A stretch of DNA of 64,000 nt from Clostridiaceae bacterium (lineage in GTDB: Bacteria > Bacillota_I > Bacilli_A > Erysipelotrichales > Coprobacillaceae). Below the pieces are notes generated by a model. The model searched no databases. It was not told the origin of the DNA and saw nothing but the letters and a program-made list of their open reading frames with translations. Positions 25,119 through 34,095 of the stretch are shown piece by piece (within the stretch, counting starts at the first letter, position 1; each line of letters opens with the position of its first letter). The DNA is taken from the NCBI GenBank assembly GCA_902363625.1, contig CABJAS010000003.1:1-64000 (forward strand), written 5' to 3'. The translations under genes and the position numbers were made by a program.

Positions 25119-25550
25119 CTAAAATTCAAAATCTTCTAAAGATTCAGATATATTTTCAAAATTGTCTTTTTCGTCATTGTAGTAATCATCCCAAGCCTCT
25201 GCGTTCCATATTTCCACATGGTCTCCGACTCCAACAATGACACATTCTTTTTCCAAATGTCCTTCATCAACCAAAGGTTTAGGCAAATTAATTCGCCCCA
25301 GCTTATCAAATTCAATCTCTGATGCTTTGGCTGTAAATAAACGCACAAAAGTACGTGCCTCTTTTTTATTTGTCGGCATTCTTTGCAGTTTTTCAAATAC
25401 CTTTTGCCACTGGTCTAACGAATACACATTTAAACACCCGTCAAATCCACGGGTCACAACGACAGAAGCATCAAAAGCGTCACGAAACTTAGAAGGCAAT
25501 GTTAAACGGCCTTTTGTATCAATATTATGTCTAAATTCACCCATGAACAT
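25119..25550 (-). CDS. mraZ: Transcriptional regulator MraZ
   Basis: With the start at ATG 25548-25550 the protein is 143 residues, the standard MraZ length; an in-frame GTG at 25565 would add five residues that lie within the operator. Two SpoVT-AbrB-type repeats are seen: [20 protein letters not shown] and [14 protein letters not shown]. MraZ forms ring-like oligomers and binds repeats before its own promoter, controlling the dcw operon. Four operator-like repeats precede the gene, so autoregulation is likely. Confidence 0.96.
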   Translation of the reverse strand: MFMGEFRHNIDTKGRLTLPSKFRDAFDASVVVTRGFDGCLNVYSLDQWQKVFEKLQRMPTNKKEARTFVRLFTAKASEIEFDKLGRINLPKPLVDEGHLEKECVIVGVGDHVEIWNAEAWDDYYNDEKDNFENISESLEDFEF

Positions 25551-25556
25551 GCCTAT

Positions 25557-25596
25557 ACCACCCACTTTGTTCCACTTTTATACACTTCTTACCACT
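25557..25596 (-). promoter_or_regulatory. MraZ operator: four 10-bp AGTGG repeats
   Basis: On the minus strand four consecutive 10-mers begin AGTG: AGTGGTAAGA, AGTGTATAAA, AGTGGAACAA and AGTGGGTGGT. Known MraZ-binding repeats in Firmicutes are GTGG-type hexamers with 4-nt spacing, which is this period. They cover the transcription start just downstream of the -10, a position suited to repression. The second repeat lacks the second G. Confidence 0.8.
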
Positions 25597-25625
25597 ATTA
25601 TAAGCAAATTACCTTGATTTGTACA
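25597..25625 (-). promoter_or_regulatory. mraZ (dcw) promoter
   Basis: Minus-strand TGTACA, a 17-bp spacer and TATAAT (25597-25602), directly followed by the MraZ repeats. Confidence 0.75.
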
Positions 25626-25636
25626 CTTATTTTAAT

Positions 25637-25664
25637 AAAAAAAAGCAACTTCTCTGAAGTTGCT
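25637..25664 (-). terminator. Terminator after the dipeptidase gene
   Basis: Stem AGCAACTTC / GAAGTTGCT with a 3-nt loop (25644-25664) and eight T on the minus strand. It ends the dipeptidase transcript before the mraZ promoter. Confidence 0.85.
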
Positions 25665-25675
25665 CACATTTCTAT

Positions 25676-26671
25676 TTAAAGTACTTCTTTAAAAACACGT
25701 AATACGTTCTTATAGAATACCTTTTCAATTTCTTCTTGACTAAATCCGGCTTTGATCATTGCTTTCTCTAATTCAGGCAGCTCTGAAGCATCTTTCATCT
25801 CTAAATTTTGCGGAATCCCATCAAAATCACTGCCTAACCCGATACAGTCAATCCCAGCTAAATTTTTAATATATTGAATATGCTTAACCATGTTATCAAT
25901 GGTTGACATAAAGTTAGTGTCATCCGTTGATGGCACTTCTAAGAAGCTGGCAGCATAGTTAATCCCCATCACTCCACCACGCTGTGCTAATTTTAAAATC
26001 ATATCATCTGTCATATTACGAACATGGTTGCATTGTCCTCGCGCATTGGAATGGCTGGCAACAAATGGCTTTGTCGTATATTTTAGTACATCATAGAAGC
26101 CAGCATCAGATAAGTGAGAAACATCAATGATGATGCCTAGTCTTTCCATTTCCTGAACTAAGGCAATCCCTTCCTTCGTTAATCCATCTTTCGTGTTTGG
26201 AATAGTAGAATCGGTTGTCCCATCTGTCTTTTTCATTAAGTTAGGGAATCCAATTCCGTTTTCATAATTCCATGTCAAAGTAATCATACGTACCCCTAAA
26301 CGGTAGAGATTTCTTAGGAAGTGAAGATTTCCTTTCGTTGTTCCCCCTTCTTCAATCGTTAATACTGCTGACATCTTTCCTTCTTTTTGATTTTTGATAA
26401 TATCCTCATAATTTAAAGCAAGCGCCAGCTTATCCGAATTTTTATCGAGTTCCTGATAAAATACATCGATCATTTCATTTACTGTTTCAAACGCATTTTC
26501 TACATTGCCAAGCGGAACAAACATTGCGAAGCATTGTGCCAGATAATCCCCTTTTTCCATCTTTTCAACACTGATATTCAGATCACTTTGACGAAGCTCT
26601 AGCTTTTCATTTTTCTTTTCTCCCTCATAGATAGCCATGATTGTATCACAATGCATATCAATTACTTTCAT
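25676..26671 (-). CDS. Membrane dipeptidase family (M19) peptidase
   Basis: A 331-residue amidohydrolase-fold dipeptidase. Zinc ligands and motifs: IDMHCDTIMA (HxD), LTIEEGGT (bridging Glu), VRMITLTWNYENG, IIIDVSHLSDAGF (His), FVASHSNARG (His) and GLGSDFDGIP. M19 enzymes hydrolyse dipeptides, including those with a C-terminal D-residue. There is no signal peptide, so it is likely cytoplasmic. The start is ATG 26669-26671 after GAGGAGG; an in-frame TTG 15 bases earlier overlaps that site and is unlikely. It is monocistronic between rpmF and the dcw cluster. Confidence 0.92.
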   Translation of the reverse strand: MKVIDMHCDTIMAIYEGEKKNEKLELRQSDLNISVEKMEKGDYLAQCFAMFVPLGNVENAFETVNEMIDVFYQELDKNSDKLALALNYEDIIKNQKEGKMSAVLTIEEGGTTKGNLHFLRNLYRLGVRMITLTWNYENGIGFPNLMKKTDGTTDSTIPNTKDGLTKEGIALVQEMERLGIIIDVSHLSDAGFYDVLKYTTKPFVASHSNARGQCNHVRNMTDDMILKLAQRGGVMGINYAASFLEVPSTDDTNFMSTIDNMVKHIQYIKNLAGIDCIGLGSDFDGIPQNLEMKDASELPELEKAMIKAGFSQEEIEKVFYKNVLRVFKEVL

Positions 26672-26732
26672 AATATCCCTCCTCAATTATTATATTGTCT
26701 ATATCATAACATAGACTTTTATTTTTAAAAGC

Positions 26733-26771
26733 AAAAAAAGCAAGATCATTGAAATTAATCAATCATCTTGC
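26733..26771 (-). terminator. Terminator after rpmF
   Basis: GCAAGAT-C-ATTGA pairs with TCAAT-C-ATCTTGC around a short loop (26740-26771), followed on the minus strand by seven T (26733-26739). Confidence 0.85.
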
Positions 26772-26815
26772 CTCTAAGATCATAGTAAAGATATATCTAA
26801 TCTATGATGAATCTT

Positions 26816-26983
26816 TTACAGAACTTTTTTACCGTTGTAATGACCACAATGTTTACATACTTTATGTGGTAATGTATATTCACCACAGTTAGGGCATGTC
26901 ACTAATGTAGGTGCGGTTAATTTGTCATGAGTTCTTCTTTTTCTTTTTACAGTTTTTGAAGTTCTTCTAAATGGTACTGCCAT
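26816..26983 (-). CDS. rpmF: 50S ribosomal protein L32
   Basis: A 55-residue basic protein starting [20 protein letters not shown], the diagnostic L32 N-terminus. It has a zinc ribbon of two CxxC pairs ([10 protein letters not shown] and [10 protein letters not shown]), so this is the zinc-binding form. TTAGGAGGG precedes the ATG. It follows the yceD-like gene by 14 bp in the same direction, the usual bacterial arrangement. Confidence 0.97.
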   Translation of the reverse strand: MAVPFRRTSKTVKRKRRTHDKLTAPTLVTCPNCGEYTLPHKVCKHCGHYNGKKVL

Positions 26984-26997
26984 GATCGTACACCCTC

Positions 26998-27510
26998 CTA
27001 ATTCTTATCCTTAAAATAATTTTTTAATTTCGCTAATCTAGGATCTATGATCTCTTGATCAGTTACTTCTTCTTTGGTACTAATAATTCTCCAGCCCTCG
27101 CCTTCGGTCTTTACTTTCGCGCCTTCTTTGACAACACGTAAAGGAACCTCCGCCATAATGTTTTGGAAAATAATAGGTGTTATATCTACGATATTCTTCT
27201 TCACCTCATGAACATCTTCATCAGGAGAAGGTTTATCGAAAGAAAACACTTCAGTGGATTCGATCTCAAATGGATAATCGACTTCTTCTAAAGTCAGCGC
27301 ACAAGGTAACACCATCGTCCCGGTAATTTTCATATCGATATATAAACGCTGATCCTTGATTACCAAACGGCCATTTCCTTGCACGTAAACATTTTTTAAA
27401 TCCAACAAATTATTGAATTTAAGAAATGCTTCTTTAGGAAAAACAAGTTCATCAGAAAACGAGAATTCTCCATTATTTTGTTTTAAAAGCCATTGTAAGT
27501 TCCACTTCAA
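26998..27510 (-). CDS. YceD/DUF177 family protein
   Basis: About 170 residues. DUF177 proteins (YceD) are linked to 23S rRNA accumulation and are nearly always encoded before rpmF, as here. The recognisable core is the [20 protein letters not shown] segment, where the Cys and acidic residues are conserved, with [12 protein letters not shown] at the C-terminus. I place the start at TTG 27508-27510, since GAGGTGATTC precedes it and the product then begins [12 protein letters not shown] like its relatives. An upstream ATG would add 32 hydrophobic, non-family residues. Confidence 0.88.
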   Translation of the reverse strand: MKWNLQWLLKQNNGEFSFSDELVFPKEAFLKFNNLLDLKNVYVQGNGRLVIKDQRLYIDMKITGTMVLPCALTLEEVDYPFEIESTEVFSFDKPSPDEDVHEVKKNIVDITPIIFQNIMAEVPLRVVKEGAKVKTEGEGWRIISTKEEVTDQEIIDPRLAKLKNYFKDKN

Positions 27511-27745
27511 AAGAATCACCTCAACTAGCGCAAAATCAATTATATAAAAGATAGTGCGTAATGTCAAATTATTATGAGAAAAACATAATATTTTTCTATC
27601 TTTCATATATTGAATGCATCACGATTGCACTGGTTTATTATACCACAATAAGTGAACTTTTCAATCTAAATATTACTTTTTTTAACTTTTTTCTATAGTT
27701 TTATACCGAATTATGGTATAATGCATATTATTCAGGAGGTACTTT

Positions 27746-28129
27746 ATGAAATCGTTGATTCTACAGAAATGTATCATTAAAATAGTGATTGGATTAATCC
27801 TTTCCTTTTTATGGGCTCAATATCTTCGTGTTTCCACAGCGATGACGATGGCAGAGTTCCCAATGATCTTCTTAGGCGCTTTCTATTTGATGCTGGCGTG
27901 GTTTAATTACCTAAAACTAGATGGAGTGAGTATCATTCCCGGTCATACGAAACAAAAGCCTTTACCTAAGACAAAAGCCAAAAGCAGACAGATGCTGGAC
28001 TATGTTGACACAGAAATTCAGGAAGATCCGGAAATAAAACCGATTCAAATGCAAAAGGCAAAACTAATCTCTAACATCATTTGCGGTGTTGGCTTCGTTA
28101 TTCCTTCAGCCATCATGGCGCTTCTATAA
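27746..28129 (+). CDS. Small membrane protein of unknown function
   Basis: 127 residues with three likely membrane helices: IIKIVIGLILSFLWAQYL, MIFLGAFYLMLAWFNYL, and the C-terminal IICGVGFVIPSAIMALL. A charged cytoplasmic loop of about 45 residues (KQKPLPKTKAKSRQ...) lies between the second and third. I do not recognise the family. It has a good promoter (TATAAT near 27717), a CAGGAGGT ribosome binding site and its own terminator, so it is probably a real monocistronic gene. Confidence 0.75.
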   Translation: MKSLILQKCIIKIVIGLILSFLWAQYLRVSTAMTMAEFPMIFLGAFYLMLAWFNYLKLDGVSIIPGHTKQKPLPKTKAKSRQMLDYVDTEIQEDPEIKPIQMQKAKLISNIICGVGFVIPSAIMALL

Positions 28130-28146
28130 TTATAAATGAAAGAAAA

Positions 28147-28173
28147 GGAACTCCCGTCGGAGTTCCTTTTTTT
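28147..28173 (+). terminator. Terminator after the small membrane protein gene
   Basis: GGAACTCC (28147-28154), loop CGTC, GGAGTTCC (28159-28166), seven T. Confidence 0.9.
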
Positions 28174-28223
28174 GTGCTGTGTTCAAGTTTAATTTTATTT
28201 ATAAGTCTGCAAGAAATTGCCTA

Positions 28224-30011
28224 TTATCTCTTAGCAGCTTCTTCGTATTCTGCTTTTGTATATGGTTCGTTCTTAGTTTCCCAATACTTGATCTTTTTGC
28301 TTGCCATACCATATTTAGCGTTAGGTTTAGAGTAATCATTAACTTTAGTTAATTCAACTTGATGACCATCTACCATCATTGGTACAACATATGCATTTTC
28401 TAATACATAAGCTTCAATCTTAGCGAATTCATGGTAACGAGTATCTAAGTCTAAGATCTTATCTGCTTCTGCTACCATTTTATCTAATTCGTTATCTGTG
28501 AAGTGAATATAGTTTTGATTCATTGTTCCTTCTTCTGTTAACTGAACTAAATAGTTCTGAGGATCACCGTAGTCAGCTCCCCAACCACTGATTTGGATAG
28601 ACTGTAAGTTTTTAGAATATAATTCAGAAGTAGCTGATTTAATATAAGGTAATCCTTCGATAACGATGAAGTCACTACCTAAGCTTTCTTCAAAGCTTCC
28701 TTTAACTACTTGGAATGTTTCTTCAGAAGTTTGGTTACCGTTTTGATATGGATAACTTACTTTGATTGGGAAAGTAACTCCCTGAGCTGCTAACTCTTCC
28801 ATTGCTTTTGCTTTATATTCTGCTGCTTTTTCAGGTTGATATTGAGTAACACCATCTCCGTTGAAAGCTTTTAATTCATCTAATTTTGTGTAATCTGTTC
28901 CATCACTTGTACTTACTAATCCGCTGGCAGTATAAGTATTGTTGTTTAATGCAGATGGATTGATTGGGTTAGTACGTTTTTGGAATTCAGTAGGGTTGAT
29001 ACCATAGTACCAAGCTTTTCTGAAGTTAATGTTGTTTGTTGCTGCATTCCAATCTGGATTTCCAGCTTGATCATGGTTAAACCAAATAACATATGAATAA
29101 GGTCCGGCAGGAGTTTCTACTAAATTATCATAGTATTCGCTTCCTTCTTTATTTAACACCATGATGTTTTCAGGTGTTAAGACTGCACGATCTAATTCAC
29201 CAGTTGCAAACATATCATAAGCTCTTGATAAAGATTCAATGATTGTTACCTGCACTGTTTCAAATGGAACGTTTTTAACATCCCAGTATTTTTCATTTCT
29301 TACATATTCTTTATATGAGTCTTTAGTGAATTCCTTCATTAAATAACATCCGTTATAAAGAATTTTATCTGGATCTGACCCAAAAGCAGTTTCCCCAACT
29401 TCTTTTAAGAAATCAGCATTTACAGGATAGAAACATCCATAAGTTAAAGCTGTATCAAAATAAGGTTTAGATGCTACCATTGTAAATTCAATTGTTTTGT
29501 CATCTAAAGCTTTAACCCCAACATTTTCAAATAATTCATCAGTTGCTGTCCCTTCATCAGATGCTTTGTAATATTCTTCTGCACCTTTGATAAATGAAGT
29601 TACCATTGGTATATTTGAAGATTTGTTTGCTGCTGTTAAAGTATATTTTACTGCAGTTACAAAGTCTTCTGCTTTTACGTCAGCATATTCGCTTCCGTCA
29701 CGTTTCAGCCATTTAATCCCATCTTTAAGTTTAAATGTCCAAACAGTTGCATCCTCGTTCTTTTCATAAGATTCCGCTAATGCATTGATCAATTTCCCGT
29801 TTTCATCATGTTCTACTAAACCATCAACAAAGTTTGTTACTACTTGCAGGTTGATTGCCTGATAGTCACCCAAGTAGTTGAATGATGTAACCTCTCTGTT
29901 AGCCGTTTCGTAATCATGATAAACTGATAGCTGATCTCCTCCACCAGATTGTGATCCACATCCGGTTAAAACCATAGCGCAAACAAGCAATGCGCCTAAA
30001 AGTTTTTTCAT
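28224..30011 (-). CDS. Oligopeptide-binding lipoprotein (OppA-like, second copy)
   Basis: A 595-residue family 5 solute-binding protein. A lipoprotein signal peptide ends in VLTGCGSQ (lipobox Cys near residue 18). The DPP-type fold is shown by LAESYEKNEDATVWTFKLKD, DGIKWLKRDGSEYADVKAEDF and ISGWGADYGDPQNYL. It binds extracellular peptides and delivers them to the Opp permease. It is clearly paralogous to the protein at 34096-35910 over its full length. It follows oppF but has its own promoter behind a terminator, so it may be expressed separately from the transporter. Confidence 0.92.
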   Translation of the reverse strand: MKKLLGALLVCAMVLTGCGSQSGGGDQLSVYHDYETANREVTSFNYLGDYQAINLQVVTNFVDGLVEHDENGKLINALAESYEKNEDATVWTFKLKDGIKWLKRDGSEYADVKAEDFVTAVKYTLTAANKSSNIPMVTSFIKGAEEYYKASDEGTATDELFENVGVKALDDKTIEFTMVASKPYFDTALTYGCFYPVNADFLKEVGETAFGSDPDKILYNGCYLMKEFTKDSYKEYVRNEKYWDVKNVPFETVQVTIIESLSRAYDMFATGELDRAVLTPENIMVLNKEGSEYYDNLVETPAGPYSYVIWFNHDQAGNPDWNAATNNINFRKAWYYGINPTEFQKRTNPINPSALNNNTYTASGLVSTSDGTDYTKLDELKAFNGDGVTQYQPEKAAEYKAKAMEELAAQGVTFPIKVSYPYQNGNQTSEETFQVVKGSFEESLGSDFIVIEGLPYIKSATSELYSKNLQSIQISGWGADYGDPQNYLVQLTEEGTMNQNYIHFTDNELDKMVAEADKILDLDTRYHEFAKIEAYVLENAYVVPMMVDGHQVELTKVNDYSKPNAKYGMASKKIKYWETKNEPYTKAEYEEAAKR

Positions 30012-30053
30012 AATTTTCCTCCTTATCCTAAGGCTAGTTTTTGCCCAATTATT

Positions 30054-30081
30054 ACTTTATCATTTTCTATCGATTTGTCAA
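30054..30081 (-). promoter_or_regulatory. Promoter for the second oppA-like gene
   Basis: Minus-strand TTGACA (30076-30081), 16-bp spacer, TAAAGT (30054-30059) with TG one base upstream of the -10. Confidence 0.7.
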
Positions 30082-30187
30082 TAACTGTTTAGATTTTCGC
30101 ACATAAAAACATCTATACATGTATAATTTTTTCGACAGAATAAAAACGTATTCGCTTTCCTTTCTGCCATTTCGATATTTTTCGCAC

Positions 30188-30216
30188 AAAAAAAGACTAA
30201 GGCGTTCTTAGTCTTT
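30188..30216 (-). terminator. Terminator at the end of oppF
   Basis: AAAGACTAAG / CTTAGTCTTT stem with a 5-nt loop and seven T on the minus strand. It overlaps the last codons of oppF. Confidence 0.85.
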
Positions 30217-31143
30217 GATTTGTTCTTTGTATTCTGCTATTTCTTTATCATTTGCATAAATGAAATGTCCTGGCAGGATTTCAACCCATTTTGGTTTATC
30301 CACTGAGTAATCATGGATAGATGGATCATATACAATTAATTTCTTTTGTTTTTCAATTTCCGGATCCGGTGTCGGTACCGCAGAAAGCAACGCTTTTGTA
30401 TATGGATGCAATGGGTGATGGAATAATTCTTCCGTTTCCGCCAATTCCACAATACGTCCTTTATGGATAACCGCAATACGGTCTGAAATGAAACGTACTA
30501 CAGATAAGTCATGGGCGATGAACAGATAAGTCAACCCACGTTTTTGTTTTAAGTTATTTAATAAGTTTAAGACCTGGGCACGGATAGATACATCCAATGC
30601 CGAAATCGGTTCATCGGCTACGACAAATTCCGGTTCCATGATCAATGCTCTGGCAATTCCGATACGCTGTCTCTGTCCACCAGAGAATTCGTGAGGGAAA
30701 CGAGAAGCAAACTCCGGTAAAAGTCCAACCTCTTTTAAAGCATTCTGCACTTTTGCAGCACGATCTTTTTCATCCTTATATAAGTGGAAGTTAATTAATC
30801 CTTCAGAAATGATATAATCAACTTTCGCTCTTTCGTTTAATGATGCCATTGGATCTTGGAAGATCATCTGACATTTTTGAATAACTTCACGGTCTAATTC
30901 TTTAGAAATTTTTCCGTTGATCTGTTTACCGTTAAATAAGATTTCCCCTTTGCTGGTTGGATTAATACGGACAATGGCACGACCGATTGTCGTTTTTCCT
31001 GATCCTGATTCTCCAACCAATGAGAATGTTTCTCCACGGTAAATATCAAAATTTACATCATCAACAGCAACGAAGTCTTTTTTACCGACTCTGAAAGTAA
31101 TCTGTAAGTCTTTGACTTCAATTAATTTTTCTTTTTCTGCCAT
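30208..31143 (-). CDS. oppF: Oligopeptide ABC transporter ATP-binding protein OppF
   Basis: A 311-residue ABC ATPase: Walker [16 protein letters not shown]-loop [10 protein letters not shown], signature [15 protein letters not shown], Walker [13 protein letters not shown]-loop FIAHDLSVV, and the Opp-type C-terminal extension [17 protein letters not shown]. It energises peptide uptake together with OppD at the inner face of the OppBC channel. Its start overlaps the oppD stop by one base. Confidence 0.95.
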   Translation of the reverse strand: MAEKEKLIEVKDLQITFRVGKKDFVAVDDVNFDIYRGETFSLVGESGSGKTTIGRAIVRINPTSKGEILFNGKQINGKISKELDREVIQKCQMIFQDPMASLNERAKVDYIISEGLINFHLYKDEKDRAAKVQNALKEVGLLPEFASRFPHEFSGGQRQRIGIARALIMEPEFVVADEPISALDVSIRAQVLNLLNNLKQKRGLTYLFIAHDLSVVRFISDRIAVIHKGRIVELAETEELFHHPLHPYTKALLSAVPTPDPEIEKQKKLIVYDPSIHDYSVDKPKWVEILPGHFIYANDKEIAEYKEQIKD

Positions 31144-32192
31144 TACTGATTACCCTCCTTTTTAAGTCTAGCTCTTAACTTCTGAATTGCATGTGGATGT
31201 TCCACTTTCGGCGCTCTTGGATCCAATAACCAAGTTTTTGCTTTATGTGTCTCTGTGACATTAAAATAAGGTGGATTTTCAATAAAGTCAATTTTTAAAG
31301 CATGGCGGTTACGTGGTGCAAAAGCATCTCCTTTAATTTCATTGTAAAGGTTTGGCGGTGTCCCATCGATGGTTGCTAAAGGCTCACCTTTTACCCCTAA
31401 TTGTGGTAATGATGATAATAACGCCCAAGTATATGGATGTTGTGCATCATAGAAAATTTCTTCTACTTTTCCAACTTCAACGATTTCTCCGGCATACATA
31501 ACAGCTACACGGTCAGCAACGTTTGCTACTACCCCTAAGTCATGGGTGATATAGATAACAGTCATTCCCATTTCTTTTTGTAAGTTTCTGATCAAGTCCA
31601 AAATTTGTGCTTGGATCGTTACGTCTAAAGCCGTTGTCGGTTCGTCACAAATCAGAATTTGTGGATAACATGCTGCCGCAATTGCAATAACAACACGCTG
31701 TCTCATCCCACCTGAAAATTGATGTGGGTATTGGTTATAACGATTTCTAGGATCGGTAATCCCTACTTTTTCAAGCATTTGAATCGCTAATTCTTTTGAT
31801 TCTTCGCCTTTGATTCCTTGGTGCAGTTCAATAACTTCACGAATCTGTTCCCCAATTACTTTAAGCGGGTTTAATGATGTCATTGGATCCTGGAAAACCA
31901 TTGCGATTTTCTTACCACGAATCTTCAGCCAATCTGTTTCTTTTGTATATTTAGCGATGTCAACCCCTTCAAACATGATTGAACCGCTTTTAATTCCCCC
32001 GTTGTTATCTAACATTCCGATGAATGATTTTGTGAATACAGATTTACCTGAACCTGATTCACCAACGATTGCTAGGGTTTCCCCTTCATAAAGATCCAAT
32101 GAACATTTACGAATAGGTTTTAGTTTTCTGCCACGTAATGTGAACTCGATCTCAATATCTTGGGCAGATAAGATTGGTTTTCTTTCTTCCAT
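31143..32192 (-). CDS. oppD: Oligopeptide ABC transporter ATP-binding protein OppD
   Basis: A 349-residue ABC ATPase: Walker [16 protein letters not shown]-loop [11 protein letters not shown], signature [14 protein letters not shown], Walker [15 protein letters not shown]-loop ITHDLGVVA, and the OppD/DppD C-terminal region with [16 protein letters not shown]. It is unusual in lacking the usual Cys cluster of the C-terminal iron-sulfur site seen in some OppD proteins. It forms a heterodimer with OppF. AGGAGGT precedes the ATG. Confidence 0.95.
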   Translation of the reverse strand: MEERKPILSAQDIEIEFTLRGRKLKPIRKCSLDLYEGETLAIVGESGSGKSVFTKSFIGMLDNNGGIKSGSIMFEGVDIAKYTKETDWLKIRGKKIAMVFQDPMTSLNPLKVIGEQIREVIELHQGIKGEESKELAIQMLEKVGITDPRNRYNQYPHQFSGGMRQRVVIAIAAACYPQILICDEPTTALDVTIQAQILDLIRNLQKEMGMTVIYITHDLGVVANVADRVAVMYAGEIVEVGKVEEIFYDAQHPYTWALLSSLPQLGVKGEPLATIDGTPPNLYNEIKGDAFAPRNRHALKIDFIENPPYFNVTETHKAKTWLLDPRAPKVEHPHAIQKLRARLKKEGNQ

Positions 32193-32203
32193 GATTTTAC
32201 CTC

Positions 32204-33130
32204 CTATACGTGATTTCTTGGATCTGATGCATCTGAGAACGCATTACCGATCAAATAGAAAGTAATGGTAATCAGCGATACGATCAATGCTGGAAAGATT
32301 AATAAGTGAGGGAAATTCAAGAATACCGTACGTGCATCACGCAGTAAAATACCTAGTGATGGTATGTCAAGCGGTAATCCTAACCCCAAGTAAGATAAGG
32401 TTGATTCAAGTGAGATTGTATTTGGAATAGACAATGCTAATCTCAAAATAACCACACTTACTAAATAAGGAACTAAGTTCTTCGTTAAAATACGTCTTAA
32501 AGGTGTTCCTAAACATCTTGATGCTAAGTTATACTCACGGTCACGATACATTAAAACTAAGTTTCTGACATTACGTGCCATGGCTAGCCAACCTGTAAAG
32601 ATCAATGCCATAGCCAGTGACCAGAACCCCTGACCAACGATAAAAGCAATCAGTGTTAAATAAATGATCTGAGGAACGTTTGCGATGATGTTGTAAAGTT
32701 CTGTAAAGAAACGGTCTAATTTTCTAATATATCCCCATAAACATCCGATAATAACCCCGATCAAACATTCACCTAAAGCAACGATACCAGCCAGTTTCAA
32801 TGATACCTGTGAAGAGTACCATACACGTGACCACATATCACGCCCGATAGAATCAGTCCCAAACCAATATGTAGAGTTTGGTGTTAATAACATATCCGGT
32901 GTATTTGGTGCCATATTGTAGCTGAATTTGGCAATACTTAAAGCGACGAAAGAAAAAATTACGACAGCAACAAATAAAACCAATAAAGTAACAGCTACTT
33001 TATTTTTTAAGAATGTTGAAAATACTGATTTCCAATAAGAATAATCAGAATATCCAGTTTTTTCTGCGTCTTCAGGAGAATACTCTACTAATGTAAATAA
33101 CTCTTTTTCAGTTAAATTCGTTTCTTCCAT
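32204..33130 (-). CDS. oppC: Oligopeptide ABC transporter permease OppC
   Basis: A 308-residue permease. The N-terminal helix (VAVTLLVLFVAVVIFSF) is followed by the OppC-type segment WFGTDSIGRDMWSRVWYSS. The BPD-type transmembrane domain has a coupling helix around YNLASRCLGTPLRRIL and the typical ESTLSYLGLGLPLDIPSLG. It pairs with OppB to form the channel. The start ATG overlaps the oppB stop (TAATG). Confidence 0.95.
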   Translation of the reverse strand: MEETNLTEKELFTLVEYSPEDAEKTGYSDYSYWKSVFSTFLKNKVAVTLLVLFVAVVIFSFVALSIAKFSYNMAPNTPDMLLTPNSTYWFGTDSIGRDMWSRVWYSSQVSLKLAGIVALGECLIGVIIGCLWGYIRKLDRFFTELYNIIANVPQIIYLTLIAFIVGQGFWSLAMALIFTGWLAMARNVRNLVLMYRDREYNLASRCLGTPLRRILTKNLVPYLVSVVILRLALSIPNTISLESTLSYLGLGLPLDIPSLGILLRDARTVFLNFPHLLIFPALIVSLITITFYLIGNAFSDASDPRNHV

Positions 33131-34077
33131 TAACGTGTACCTCCTTTTGAATCTAATGAAATTCTCGGGTCAATAATCATCATTAAGATATCCCCTAAGA
33201 ATACCCCTACGATCCCTAAGATAGAATATAGAAGCACACATGTCTGTACAACTGTATTATCTTGCTTTTGAATCGCATCTACTAATAATGATCCCATCCC
33301 TGGAATTGAATAGTATCTTTCAACTAATAGTGATCCACCGATTGTCAATAAGAATGAAGCCGGTAAATACTGTGCTAAAGGTACAAACGCATTTCTCAAT
33401 ACATGTTTTGTCATGATGGTTGAATATGGAAGTCCCTTCGCTCTTGCTAATTTAATATAATCTTTGTTTAATTCATCTACCATGTAACGTCTTGTCCATA
33501 GCGCATATCCTGCGATTGAACCTAAAGACATTGAAATAACCGGTAAGATGGCAGAAATTAAATTTCCTTTTTTATAAAGTGATGGAAGTCCCAATACACG
33601 TGTCCCGAATGCCAAAATCAAAGCATAGGTTACTAACGGTGGTACAGAGTTTACGAAGATCGTATACACTGTTCCTGCCGCATCAGAGAATTTCCCTTTT
33701 TTACGTGCCTGCTGAACCCCTAATAATACTCCTAAAATAATACTAATAATCAGTGAAACAACGCCGAATGCTAAAGATACTGGAAATTTTGATCCAATAA
33801 TTGACGTCACTGGTTTATTTTTCGCAAGCTTCATTGAAAGCCCGAAATCAAATGTAAAAATTTGCCCATAAAATCTGAATAATTGAACGAATGGATTATC
33901 TAATAATCCCATCATTTTTAGCTGAGTGTTAATTTGCTCTGGTGTCATCTTTAATAATTCGTCATCTGCGAAGTACCCTGTAGCTGGCATCAAACGTAAT
34001 AACAAGAAGACAACAGTAATAATGATAAAGACTGTTACAAGTGATTGTAACAATCTTTTAATCGAATATTTAACCAT
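33130..34077 (-). CDS. oppB: Oligopeptide ABC transporter permease OppB
   Basis: A 315-residue permease of the OppB/DppB family: N-terminal YSIKRLLQSLVTVFIIITVV, periplasmic-type loop with NPFVQLFRFYGQIFTFDFG, and the inner-membrane domain with the coupling motif DYIKLARAKGLPYSTIMTKH and VERYYSIPGMGSLLVDAI. It forms the peptide channel with OppC. It follows the first oppA by 18 bp. Confidence 0.95.
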   Translation of the reverse strand: MVKYSIKRLLQSLVTVFIIITVVFLLLRLMPATGYFADDELLKMTPEQINTQLKMMGLLDNPFVQLFRFYGQIFTFDFGLSMKLAKNKPVTSIIGSKFPVSLAFGVVSLIISIILGVLLGVQQARKKGKFSDAAGTVYTIFVNSVPPLVTYALILAFGTRVLGLPSLYKKGNLISAILPVISMSLGSIAGYALWTRRYMVDELNKDYIKLARAKGLPYSTIMTKHVLRNAFVPLAQYLPASFLLTIGGSLLVERYYSIPGMGSLLVDAIQKQDNTVVQTCVLLYSILGIVGVFLGDILMMIIDPRISLDSKGGTR

Positions 34078-34095
34078 TGATAAACGTCTTTATCC

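Noticed and set aside
25136..25396. Alternative minus-strand 86-codon frame inside mraZ
   Set aside because: It is a shadow frame; the mraZ frame has both AbrB-type repeats and the proper start.
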